Assembly (NCBI GenBank): GCA_036583965.1
Contig: JAZBQD010000015.1
Location: 20,110,310-20,174,309, forward strand
Length of the DNA stretch: 64,000 bases
DNA from: Prunella strophiata
Taxonomy: Eukaryota; Chordata; Aves; Passeriformes; Prunellidae
Reading direction: 5' to 3'
The translations under genes and the position numbers were made by a program. The notes under the pieces were generated by a model, which saw only the letters and a program-made list of their open reading frames with translations, was not told where the DNA came from and searched no databases. Of the stretch, positions 50,746 to 63,100 are shown one piece after another (position 1 is the first letter of the stretch; every line of letters starts with the position of its first letter).

Positions 50746-50925
50746 AGAATATTATAGTCTAATTTATGCAGAATATAACTAGTTTATATTCACAATATAA
50801 TTCTAATTAGTTAGAATTACTATAATTCTATTTATATAATACTATTCATATTATAGAATATTTGAAATATAGAATATTCTATTAAATTCATATTATAGAA
50901 TATTCTATTATAGAATAAATTATTT
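50746..50925. repeat. Degenerate edge of the AT-rich satellite
   Basis: Scattered units (TATAGAATATTCTATT near 50871-50883 and 50893-50914) lie in diverged AT-rich sequence with lost register. Such decay at an array edge is typical where exchange between repeats no longer homogenises units. Confidence 0.85.
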
Positions 50926-52375
50926 ATCTAATAGGCAGAAAACTCACAGACATAAGACTTAAAACAAACTAATACTACACAGGAATAATAACAAAAAAGG
51001 GGAAACTACTAGTAGATGTACACAGCATGAGGTTAAAGGTACCTATTAATGTTACAGCTAGCAAATAAATAATATAACTCAGTATTCAATGTATCTTGCC
51101 ATCCAATGGTTGGTGGGGCACACATCAAATCCTTCCCCTCAATCCCCAGAGAAGTAACCTCAGAACCTGCATCCAGGCTCTGGGGAGAGGTCTCCCACAC
51201 TTTCAGGGTGGGTGTGTAGAAGGCTTCTCCCTCTATGATAACTCCTGTGTCTTTTATAGTTTGTCAAGCAGTGTCTCTCAGTCAAGAATATTTCCTCTGT
51301 CTCTTCCCACATCAGCTCTCCAGAGTGAGATGTTGATTCTAGGCTGAGGCCTGAGCCCTTTTGGCACCACAGGTAACTCCTTGCTGAGCCTTTCAGCCCC
51401 TGGGTCATCTCTCCTGCATGCCCCAGCCCCCTGTGGCACAGAGGAGGGGGATGTGCCAGGGATCCTGCCACATCCCTGCCTGTGTGGCACCCCCAGAGCT
51501 GGCTCCCTGCTGCCCATGCCACTGCCTGGCCCAGCCAGGGACAGGCACTGATCTGGAACCCCAGCACAGCCACAGGGAAGAACCTCTGCTGATGCCTCTG
51601 CTGAAGCATCATCAAGCTCAGATGCTCTTGACATGGTACATGCAATAAGAGCAATTTCAGACTTGGCTAAAAGCTCCTTTGGAAAGGCTCGTGACATCTT
51701 CTAATTTATTCTTAGTTTCCACTGTTTGATTTTGGTTGCTATTTTTAATAAGCAGCCACTGCAGCCATGTGAGAGGGAATGAATTATCTTTGATAATGAT
51801 TATTTGTTTCTTGTGGTAGACAAAAAAAGGCAATTTATATTCTTTCAAGACTTTTCCCAAGCAGAGCTCAATAATTAATGCTGCAGACTGTAACACACTA
51901 AGTGAAATGGCATTTTGTGAATGTTTTCCTGAATTTTTTCAGGCAATTTTACTTTGCTCTGTACCTGTGATTGCTGGATGGCTGTATACAATTATTGCCA
52001 TACATCATATGATTTTTCCAGCAATTAAACAATATCATAATTTATTCTGCTAGACAAAGATTTCTCTGCTCATACATAAAACCATGTTTGTACATGTCAA
52101 AAATGCATCCTATTTCCACACAAAAGATGAAGTGTAATTATAGAAAGAACAGTTAATAATAGCTTTAGGGGAATATAGTTTTTACCAATCTCTGTGACTG
52201 GCAAAATTCCATAATGTCCTTCTTAACACTGTTGCTTAAATTTACCTAAATTAATGGAAGGGACCAATCCACCAGTTAAGCCAGGCTTCAAGCTTCTAAC
52301 AGTATGTGTTAAAGAAAATGGGCCCAGATGTATAGGTTTTTTGTAGAATTTCATTATTTTTGTATTCTCTCTCTC

Positions 52376-52398
52376 TTTTTTTTTTTTTTTTTTTTTTT
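52376..52398. repeat. Poly-T tract
   Basis: About 23 T following a short CT run. No attached mobile element was recognised. Confidence 0.9.
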
Positions 52399-52662
52399 AA
52401 GATATAATCACTACATCAGTGGTACTACCAGTTTGGGACTGGGCTTCTGTTGTACAAGTAAAAATAAGTTCCTAATTCAAACAGAAAATTTTTTGTGTCT
52501 ATTGATTGAGCAAAATCAGAAAGAAGATACCTGGCATTATTAAAGCTAAGAACTAAAAATTTGCTTTAGCAACACAAAGATGCAATCCTTTTTTCCTGCT
52601 GTGAATTTTTATTTAGAGAGAATCTTTTCTAAAGAAAAAACCCTGATAATGAAGTTGAAAGG

Positions 52663-52680
52663 AAAAAAAAAAAAAAAAAA
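52663..52680. repeat. Poly-A tract
   Basis: A run of 18 A. It lies 265 bp from a poly-T run, but the sequence between is not a recognised retroposon. Confidence 0.9.
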
Positions 52681-53554
52681 GCATTAAGTGCCTTTTGAGA
52701 AGGGGTATAGAGTGGATAAGGAGTGAGGGTAGGGGAAAACCATGCTTGGTTCTGCTGGTAGCTCTCAGGTTGTTGAGTTGATTTTGACCTTGTTTCTGAA
52801 GAGGACAACTGGAGATGAAAGCACAGAGAGCAGAGAGAGGGGCTGGGCACAGAGCACAAGGCTGCACTCTGGCTCTGCTCTTTGCACTTCAGCTACTTGA
52901 AATGCAGGTTTCCAGCACAAATGCCCATGGCCCCAAAATTCCCTGCTTGCCTGCTTACCCTTGGTGCCATCTATCCAAAGGTTTGCCAACTGATTTGCAG
53001 AAATGCAGAATGACTGCAGGAATGACAAATTTGTCTGGTCAAAATAGAGTCAGTAAAAGCATATTTCTCTAAGGCCACACTGTAAATCAGAAGGTGGAAA
53101 ACAAGGGGAAATCTCTTCCCAGGAGTTCATGATGGGGACAAGAGAAGCTCTTACCTTTCATGTTTTAAAAGCAATTTACAGTGTGTAGTCACTCCTAAGG
53201 GTGTTGGAGGCCTGATGAAAAGAGTTGCAATTCAGAATTTTCACCTTTTCATAACCACACCTGAGAAGTGGCATCTGTTTTTCTGCTGTGTGCAGCACCA
53301 AGCAGAAAAAGTGCTTGTAGTTTTTCATAAACTAGACCTATGTTTGTAACCCTCCATACATTTGTCTTACATTTTCTGTCTCTGCAAACAGCTTGTGAGC
53401 AGCACAGGGCCAGGGTAGCCAAAAGGGCTACATAAATAACACGTGTGAGCATCCTGCTCCCGGGGATAGGAGCACTACCACTGCTGATTTCACTGGAAGC
53501 CAGGCTGAGACCAGAGAGAAAGCAGCAGGATAAAGCAGAATCTAACAGATAAAA

Positions 53555-54187
53555 ATGGTGCCTCTTCCCGGCAGGGAAGCAAAGTCTCAGAAGGATTTAA
53601 TGGACCTGCAGAGAGCGCATCTCCTGTCCGTGGCGGAGCCCCGCAGGGCGCGGCTCGGGGGATGCCGGCTCCAGGGCAGGCTCCGCCGGGTGTCTGCCTA
53701 AGGTAATGCTGGGAAAGAGAAATGTGGAAAGAGAAATGCAGAGAAATGCTGTTTCCCATGCAGGCAGCAGCCAGCATTGAGGAGTTGAGGGAATTCCTGC
53801 TGCGGGTGAGAGAAGGCTGTGGAGCCCAGCAGCAGACCGTGGTGCTGTACGTGGCTGCAGCAGGTATGAGCCATTTCCACCCCAGTGCTGCCTGGGGACT
53901 TGTGTGTCATCTGCTTTAGATCTTAGAAGTATTCTTGAACTGTGAAAGCACCTATAGAACCTGAGAATCTATTTCTTTGTTGTTTTCAGTAATTTTCAGA
54001 AGCATCAATCTTTGGTAGAACTCTATCAAGTTTGCTCACAACATCTCTTTAAGTTTTTTTTCCACAAAGTTAAGGTTAAACTAATTATTTTCCCAAAGCA
54101 GAACTTCCCGTCTCTCATGACTTCTTTCTTTTTATTCAACCTATAGACAAAGAGATGAAAGAAGCTAACAAAACCATCAGCATATGA
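53555..54187 (+). CDS. Candidate small spliced gene or terminal exons, product unknown
   Basis: I can join three segments in frame. Segment 1 (53555-53689) starts with ATG in a good Kozak setting (A at -3, G at +4) and reads MVPLPGREAKSQKDLMDLQR at its start; its donor CGG|GTGTCT is weak. Segment 2 (53764-53863, 100 bp) follows acceptor TTTCCCATGCAG and ends at a good donor CAG|GTATGAG; it reads SIEELREFLLRV...QTVVLYVAAA. Segment 3 starts at 54147 after a strong acceptor (pyrimidine-rich, CCTATAG), reads DKEMKEANKTISI and stops at 54185-54187. Phases agree at both joins, giving about 91 residues. Segments 2 and 3 could instead be the last exons of a larger gene. No family recognised; a pseudogene or chance is possible. 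A possible poly(A) signal AATAAA is at 54859. Confidence 0.3.
53565..53700. promoter_or_regulatory. Small CpG-rich patch
   Basis: About eleven CpG dinucleotides in 140 bp, including GGGCGCGGCTCGGGG near 53646-53660. This contrasts with the CpG-poor remainder of the window. Unmethylated promoter or first-exon sequence often looks like this, and the patch coincides with the first candidate exon. It is shorter than usual CpG-island criteria. Confidence 0.5.
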
Positions 54188-57100
54188 CAAATAGAAAAAA
54201 ACAAAGAGGTATTTATTAGTTAACTGATGTATGAACAGGCAGGAGGAGATAATTTTAGTCTAAGAAGTGAATGTTTTGCCATAGCTGTAACCAAAACTCT
54301 TTGCTGTCTGCTTCCCCAGTGCACAAGTAGCTCTGCCACATGGCTACTAGGAAATGCTGCCAACAGAGTTAAAAACATTATTTTTATCTGTTAAGTTAGA
54401 TGAAAGATCTGTCTAGTCAGGATTTTGTTATAATTATGAAAAATATGTCATTTCTGCTGGAGGGAAGTATCCTTTGACACCTGTATGGTTCCCACTCAGG
54501 TGTGTGGGGGATGCAATCTGGCCAGAGATCCCAGCCTGCAGAGCAATGTGACACTGCTTGGTGACAGTGATAAAACTCACTCAGTTCTGAACTGTCTGCA
54601 AAGGAAACTTGTTTTCCACCACAGGAACAAGAAAACCAAGCAAGTAAACAATCATTTTGGATTCATGTCCTCAGACAAGTGCATATATCCACACACTCAT
54701 TTATCCATAGAGGGAATCAAGTCAAATGCTCAGTCACACTGAGACCAGAAAGTGACAGGGACACTGATGCTGTCCATAAATAGATCAGAGATCACTGTGA
54801 ACAACAATTTGGGAAAGGACAAGGCTGGCCCAAGACCATCTGTGTATGAGCTGTTGTAAATAAAGTGGACAATCAGAGGAATGTTGGTGAGTATCAGAGC
54901 AAGCTGCCCAAACCATTAATGATACAACAAGGATTTTTACAAGATCAAAGCTGCAATGCAAGGTAGCAGACTTGCTAAGCTGTTTCCTTTCAGTCATACA
55001 GTTTATGTTTCTAAATTGCAAGTAATTAATGTATTTACACACTAATTATACCTATATATTTGCATGTTCTACCATACAGTATGTGATGGTATCTCCTGCC
55101 TTCCCTTCTACAGGTAAATGTGTGTGGATATATGCATCTGTCTGTGTAGAGGATGAGAAATGAAGGATACTGCCACTGCAAATGTTTACATGTTTATCAT
55201 CAACATCACAGAATTTTAACTCTCTATCTGCTTAATCAAGTGTCTTTCTTCTGCAGCAATAAATAATCTTTTTTTGTAACACTCTGTGGCTGACAAGAAG
55301 GAAGGGTAAGCACATCCTGCATTACTTTTAAACAATGCTCACTGGCAAACACTGCTGAGTACTCTGGCTTTACATCTGTCAGCCTTTCTAAGCTCTAGAT
55401 GCTGTGATTATTCATTAGTCCAATGGGTCACTCTCATTTCCTCATCCAATCTCTTTTTTAGTTCTTTTTTATTTTATTTGCACATTTTCTCCTATTACAA
55501 GGATGGATACTCTTTCTGAAGTGTGAGTACATCCCAAAGCCATAGCTGCAGAAATATTGGTAAGGAAAGAAGACTTCTCTGACTCCAAGCTGAGTTTTCT
55601 CTCACAGATGTTTTATGAACAATCTTTCTGTTTCCGTAGCAGGTGCTGCAAACTAGAAAATTGGCAGAGAACCCTATTCTAGCTCATGTCCTTGGCTGGC
55701 TGGTGAAAAATGCAGTGTGTTGGATGTTTGTCATATGTTCCTTAAGATACAGTTTAAAAAGATATTTTTTGATGAGGTGCTGACCCTCTCTGATTACTGT
55801 CCTGATTATGGGATCCTTGCCCATGGGTGTGCTGCTGGGAGCCTTGTGGGGAATCACATCTCCTCTGGTACAGCATCAGCAATGTGCAGGAATTCAATGT
55901 CAGCAAAATATTGAACAGTCTCCTTCATCTGTGTGAACAGGTCTGTTAACTAACAAGGTGTGTACAAAAACCACTGACAGGATTTGAAGCTTAAGAATGA
56001 GAGTATCAGTGTCTGGAAAAAAATGAAGTTAAGGTGGTATTTTTCCTGTTTGGAGGAGAACAGGAAAGAGAGAATGTGAAAGAAACAAGCTTGCAGTGAA
56101 TCCTTCACTTTATGTAATTGCCTCTGTTTTTCCTTGATTTAACTGTTGCAGATCTACAATTTGATATGTATCATGCTCATCTGCTAAAACTAGGTTAGAA
56201 TTGAGTTTGCTTTCCTGCAAAAAGGCATTGCATGCTTACATCTTAGTTCTTCCTAAATAGATGAAAAAATGTTGACTTCTGAATGGTTGTGTCATTCACG
56301 TAATGTTTGGATGTGTTTGTTTTTATTACAACACTGTTGATGTTTCTGTTATTTTTATTCCCCAAGTGTTGTGTTACTCCTATGCTGCTATTTCCTATTT
56401 TGTCAGTTCTTTCCTGGAGGAGGTTTCTCTGGAGTCTATTTATCTTTCAATTAGAAATGTTTTCTTTGCAGGCCTACTGATTAATTTATTTTGCTTAAGC
56501 ATGAAACAAGTTGGATATGAAGCATGGAAAATGTAGGAGTAAAACAGCAAGGACACTTCAGAATATTTTTTTTAAATTTTATTTAAAATACTTTCCTGGA
56601 TTCTTCTTTAAAGCCTTTTGTTAAGAGCTGCCAAGGGCAGGATGGTGATTTTGTAAATTTGTGGATCTTACATCTCATAATACAGAGTGCAGTGGCACCT
56701 CTTGTGGGAGAGCTGTGCAGGGCCACTGCAATTCCATCAGCTGTTGTTCCTGTGCCATTTCACTGCTAAGGATATTAATTGCAGTGTGGCAATGGTTCAG
56801 TTTTTAAAACACATTTTGATATCTGGATGCATGGATATGAAAACCCTGTAAGCTCCTACACATCTCATGCAGATGGGATCATGGTAGGGAGGTGCTTTGA
56901 GAAGTTCAGGGAGTGCATAGCCCAATCTTTAGCTATTAGCACCTTGTTTTCCCTGCTCAGTCACAGGCAGTGGGGAGCAGGGCTTCTGCACAGCTGCACA
57001 CAGGAGCTCCTTGGCTTTGGTACTGCATGCTTTGACTGCCTGGATTTATAAGTGGCCTTCCATTCGTTGACCCAACCAAGCCCTTCAGCCAAGCCTAGTG

Positions 57101-60100
57101 CAAGGGACAGGCTTCAAGCCTTGCCAAGCTTCTCTCATTTGGGATATTTGTCATCTTTAAAAAATCAGTGTTGGTGGGACCTCTCAGCACTCCATTTTTC
57201 TTTAGGTTGCCCTGACACAAAAAGTGTCCATACAGCCTTACTTTGCACAGCCACTCTTTGCCTTCCTTCCAGGTCTTCTCTGGACCATGATTTCAATATT
57301 CTACCATCGAAGAATGATAATAAAATAAAGTCATAAAGCTATTCTAAGGTCTGTGGATGCAAAGCAAATTCTGGCCTGAAAACTGCTCTTTGCAGGGATA
57401 TCAAACTCATCACAGTTCTACCTGTCCACATGGTTCAAGTGTGATCACTAACATTTGTCATCACCTTTATTTCCATCCAGATTTATCATAAATAGCAGTG
57501 CTCCTTTCTAGAGCAATTTGTACTACTCCTCATCTCTGTTTCAAAGGCATTTTGAGTAAACAACCTTATTTTAACAAAGCAGATGGAAACCTTTTTATAG
57601 CTGTGAGGCACTGGCAGTATATACAGCCCTGAACCAGCTCTGTTCTGCAGTACTGCTCTCTGCTGTACCAAGGAAATGTCTGAAGTCATTAAAGTGTTGG
57701 CTATAACCCATCCCACTTCAGATAAGGTGGATTCTCAAGGTTATAATATTGCTGAATTAGTTTTACAGCTACTACCAGAGGTACCACTGAGCAACTTACA
57801 TTGATTTCTCTGGCTTCTTGTTAGAAGCTGTTATCTGAAAGCTGAAAGTAAAGCAATCAGACTTCCTTGAGAAAGGCACTGGTAGAACTGGGGCTCAGGG
57901 ATCATGCACATGCCTGCACTGTGATGGTGCCTCTGTGCTGGCCTGGCCATTGCATCTTCCCACCTCTGGGACAATGCTCACCTCATGCTGGAGCCTCAGC
58001 AGTGACAACTGGACACTTGCTGCTTTTGAGAAACTGTCCTCTTGCAGTGTAGGATGCTCAACACAGGTGCCACAGGAGGTGACAGTGTCCCCTTCTTGCT
58101 GTTTCCACCATTTCCATAGGCAGCTGACCTTCTTCCTTGCAGGACATCATCCTGGCCTTCAACTAAAGGATTCTCTTATTGGGTGGCCACATTATTAAAC
58201 ATGTCTGAGTGGGTTATTTTAGTTAATCCCTGCCTCACTGCACAGGTCCTTCATAAGCAGATGACATAATTTCTAGAAATAAAGAAAATACCCAGAAGAG
58301 AATACTTCTCATACCTCTATATTCAGTCAAATATGATCATGGAGCTATCCTCAGAGGTCTGGTTCTGGAATTCTCCTTCCTGCCCAAAGGATTCCCCTTG
58401 GTGCATCCCAGGAAATGCTTGGCTGCCATTCTGAAGTCACAGGAAGGGTTTGTAGCATTAGAGATCAGCAGCTAGGGAGTGGCTGTTTTGGAAGGTGATT
58501 TGGAAGCGAGGGAGTTGTAGGGCACTGTGCTCCATGGGCAGTAGGGAAATGAGGGGCTGGGCTGAGACCAAGTCACCACAGCCACGGGGACTGGGCACCT
58601 CAGGGCTGCTCTGGCCATGCCTGCTTCCTCCTGAGCATGCTACTTACACAGACTGTTATTATGTGGTGCCTAATCAAATCCTTCTTTTGGCAAATTTATC
58701 AAATGACAAGACACAACTGACATTGGGATTCCCTCTCATTGAGCTCCTGCAGTAATTTTTCTGCTTCAAACCCTGCAAGAGAACCAACGTGCACCCCTGA
58801 AACCTCTCAGTGTTGGGCTTAGCTGGAGTAAAGACTCTTCTGTTTCTGAGGCCAGGATTTTGAATGCAAGTTAATCATCTGGTCTGCATTTGTTTGAAGT
58901 GAAAAGACAAAGAGGAATATGAATAAAATATTGTTATTTTGTCATGTGAAGTGACTTGAGGTAATTTCAATGTTTAGTTTCTTGCCCATCACGGAAGCAT
59001 TCATGAATTCCCTGCTTTGTCAGGAAAATGTAACTTTTTTCATTGCTGATTACCCTCCTGGTGTGAACTGCATAATTTCTTACTCAGAAGAAGATTACTG
59101 TAGCCATTTATTTTCTGGTTAAACTGGTGTAAATAAAACAATTGCACTGAAACTGATTGAATGTTCTCTTTAACGCATGAAACACAGATGCAGAATACAC
59201 AGTCCATTAAAAAAATGTTCTTACTTCCAATCAAATTTATATGAGAAAAATATCAACAAAAATATATGTTTGCTTGCTCTCTGTTTGGGGAGCAAAGCAG
59301 AACAGGGCCATATGCTGGATGTGCTTCCACAATTTATGGAGAATTCATGCAAGATAATGAGCTTCTGCTCTGTGCTAGGGGATGTGGGGTTGACCCTTTA
59401 TTCCCACCGAGGGGCTTTTAGTGTTCACACTAATTATTCCCACTGATAAGGAACCTCAAGGAAGTGGAGCCACCAATAGCAGTGTAGACACCACAGGGGC
59501 TGTGTTGCTTCTGTTTGGGGAGAAAAAAGGAAATGAGAAGGGGGCAGGCAGGAGCCCCCCGTGCTGGTGGCTCCAGGGCTGGGTACATGAGCAGATCCAT
59601 CCACTGCAGCCTCGTGGTGAGTGAGCAGAAACCAAACTCACTCCGAGCACCCAATTACACATCTGCTTTACTCCTTTGATGAAGGCTTATATGGCTTGGC
59701 TCTTCTTCTTTTGATGTCAAATTAATTCTCATTGGCCTTTTTCTGTAGCTCAGGGCAACAGACATCAGCTCCTTGCAGGATGATAAACAGCAAGCAGCCA
59801 CAGTAGCTCCTGTGCAGAAGCCTAAATCAATGGCTGTTCTGCAGTTGTGGTTAGCTAAAGATGCTCTCCTCTGGTTTCTTAATAAGTAGTTTTCCTGTGG
59901 GGGGCAGAAATACAGAATTCCTTAATACATTTTTGGACCTCTCTTCAGTAAATCAAGATGTGAAATTGACTGTTCATGACAAGTTTCTGGGTAGGTGAGA
60001 AGCTGGTGGCATTTTCTCTGCCTGTTAATTATGTGAAATATCTTCTTATCTTAAATTTTACCAAAGTGTTTATTGGTCTCTGGAGATTGCAACTTATGGT

Positions 60101-63100
60101 GAGCTTTCCAGAAATGTCTCCCTGGTGTTCAAGGGTCATAAGCAATCAATTCACTCATTAATTATCTGCACTGCTTGTCATCTGGGGCTCATTAGCATGA
60201 AAATATTTAAGCAATAAAGTAGAGACACAACACATCTCTTGCCTTTCTGCTTCAGTGGATATTTTGGGTTTTCCACCTGCTCAGTGGATGACATGGAAAC
60301 AAATGCCATTTACCTTTTGTCTTGCTCCAAGCATTCTTTCTCTCCCTGCTCTCCAGCTATCATGTAATTTGATTTCTTGCTTTGAGGCCTAGAAAAGCCA
60401 TTTCTAAGAGAAGGAAAACATTCAGACAAGGTTTTGCCATTGCTATGTGCATCATTATTTTGTGTTTTCCTAATAGCTGTAATCATACTGCTGAAGAAGT
60501 TGTACACAAAATGTGTGAGATAATACATATATAAGTTCTGTTTTCTGTCAGGGCCTATTGACCTGCCTGTGCCTAAAGAGACCAGCACAGGAAGACAGTA
60601 TTAGACTAAGGATCTTTCAATTACAATTGCTTATATAATATTTCAGACACTTTCTCTAGCTGTATTGGAAAAGATAAGCTGGAGTGTCAAATTACACTTT
60701 TACAGAGAAGTGTTCTTCACCTTTGGATGCTGTATTAAATGGAATTATTTTCATCAAATCTCATTAATTCCAATGCATTTCAATGTGCAAATATTGAAAA
60801 CACAGGAAAGGAACTGATGGCCATCAGGGAATACACAGCTTCCTGCAGGTCATGAGCTTTTCCTGATCCAGGGCAAAGACCTGACTTTTGTACCTGGCTG
60901 ACTCTGGGCTTGGTTGCAGGCACCTTGCTTCAGTCACAGCAGCAGCAAAAGCTTTTCACTAGACTGCCCAAAGGGCTGTGGGAAAGGCTGCTCAGATACA
61001 CTAAGAATAAGGTTGTTTGTTTGGTGTTTTTTGTTTTGTTTTGTTTTGTTTTGTTTTGTTTTGTTGTTTTTCTGCGGCCATTAAAGTTAGCTTCTTTTTG
61101 GGCTCTGCTCCATCAGGCAACTAAAATGATAGATTTAAGCATTTGATGAAAATGTTTACTTACAAAGAACATGCACATGGTTTGTTTTTTCCCAAATGAA
61201 GTAGGCACGGAGGCTGAAACAGAGGTCAGCTTTATTGCACCTGCTCCCAGGTCCTACTCCTGTCCCAGACAGCTCGTCATCCTAAAGATACTTTACTTTG
61301 TTTTCTGCCTGAGATATGTTCCCAAGTCTTCTCCTTCACTTGGGTGACCTCCTGATGCTGCTCTCTGTCTGCAAAAATCCTGCTTTTACCCAAAATATCT
61401 CTCACCTGCCTGTGTGTGATCTGTGTTTAGGAGGCAGTTCCTTGGCTTTGGGTTTTTGGATCCTACAAGGCAAATTTGACTGCATCTTCCATGAAGCCTT
61501 GCTGTCATGCAGAAAGGTCTCAGCTACATCAGGCCTGCAAGCACAGGCCCTGTTAAGAGTCATGTTTATCCAAAATCAGCAAGGACTGCTCATTTGCATA
61601 CCAGGTGAATTTGAACTGCTTACCTACCTACACTGGCAAAAAATTAATTTTCAGGCATATTGTCCCTTTCTTTCTTATCTTATCCTTTCCCCCTTTCACT
61701 TAACACATTTGCCATCATCCTTCCTTATGTCCTTTCTCCAAAAACAGCCTCTCTCTGCACACCCCACTCCCTGTAAACAACTTAGGACTCTGGAAATGGG
61801 CTCTGGAAGCACTGGATCAACCTCTGCATCTTCCTCCTGGACACCCATGGTCAAACCACCCTCCCCACTTGCCACCCCTCACTCCACTCCTCCCACCCTT
61901 CACACATTTTCCTCCACCCCATCTCTGCAGGGAAGTTTACTTGCTTTACATCTTGCTCATTTTTGTTTCAAACCCCTCTGTAAACAGACTTCCCCATTGC
62001 AGGGTGTGGTGTAGCAGGCTGTGAATACATTTTCACCTCCCATGAAGCCATACTGAAAGCTTTACCCCTTTTCTCTCCAAATCACTCACCAACCAAGTCC
62101 CAGCTGTATATCCTCCACAAACACACCACCAGCACTCCTCCTCCACTCCCGGGGAGGCAGGCTGCTGAAACCAGGAATAATAACACAAGAAAAGTAGGTA
62201 ATCTGCTCTCTGAGAGCATGGAATAGAAAACTCAGCCACTGAGAGCTGGGTGAGCACAATGAACTTAAATCAGCTATCAAATCAAACTGATACAGGGCAG
62301 AAGTTTTCCTGCATTTTAATGCAGAGCTTTTCTCCTCAGCAGTGTGGCAGGGCTGGTGCTGGTGCTGGCAGGGCTGAGCTGCCCTGGCTCTGCTGCTGCT
62401 GCTGCCAGCTCCAGCAGCTCTGTCTGGACACAGCAACAAGCACTCTATCATGGATATGGATTTGAAGGCACATAATTTTACTGCAGTTTAATACTTCTCA
62501 GCATTACCAAGTGTTTTTTTTTTTTTAAAGTACCATTTGCTGCTCTTTGCCTCTTAATTTTGCTGGGGAGCATTCTGCAGTGTAATATTTTAATTGTGGC
62601 CAGAACCACTGAATTTTCCTATGTAGAAATGATAGGAAGGGGAAGGGAACGTACTATACACACATATTGCAGTCTTTCTATTCCAGCACCATCTCTCCTG
62701 GGTTGATACACTTCTGAGAAATTACAAAAACCATGAAATAGTCAGAAATGGAATAATCTGTTCAGCAAGAAGGAGTCTTTCTAGCTTTCATTACTTGGCA
62801 GGGATTTATGCCCTAAAGCTTGAAGCTTTATTGAGGTGCATGTGCAAGGAGCTGGAGAAAACTGTGCTGCTTTAACAAGGCTACAATTTTACAACCACAC
62901 AGAGTGAGTACAATGTCATTGTGCCTGGCCAAAGAGTCCCAATATTGTTGAAAGACATTATAATGAGTGAATCAGTGAGCACCTCTCCACTGTAAGCCTG
63001 CTGTGAACCTTCTGAACAGCATTTAAAGGACTTTGGAGATGGATTTCCTCTGCTGTGTTATCCGTGTCTGCCTTTCCCAGCGTGTTGCTCTCTGCCTGCT

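Larger units (their letters stand above)
50926..53554. other. Unique sequence left of the candidate exons
   Basis: No exon was confidently recognised. Poly-T lies at 52376-52398 and poly-A at 52663-52680. A GC-rich patch at 51300-51620 carries 139-164 codon minus frames without a known domain. A 67-codon minus frame at 53249-53452 begins with a hydrophobic, signal-like stretch (MLTRVIYVALLATLALCC) but has no other support. Confidence 0.55.

Noticed and set aside
53249..53452. Small secreted protein on the minus strand (signal-like start with cysteines)
   Set aside because: Only a hydrophobic stretch after a methionine; no splice sites, family or upstream promoter support.
58128..58165. Possible last exon reading DIILAFN then stop after CTTCTTCCTTGCAG
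   Set aside because: Seven codons cannot be distinguished from chance and no partner exon in phase was found.
62390..62406. CTG triplet repeat
   Set aside because: Only about five units, well within the normal range and not expanded.
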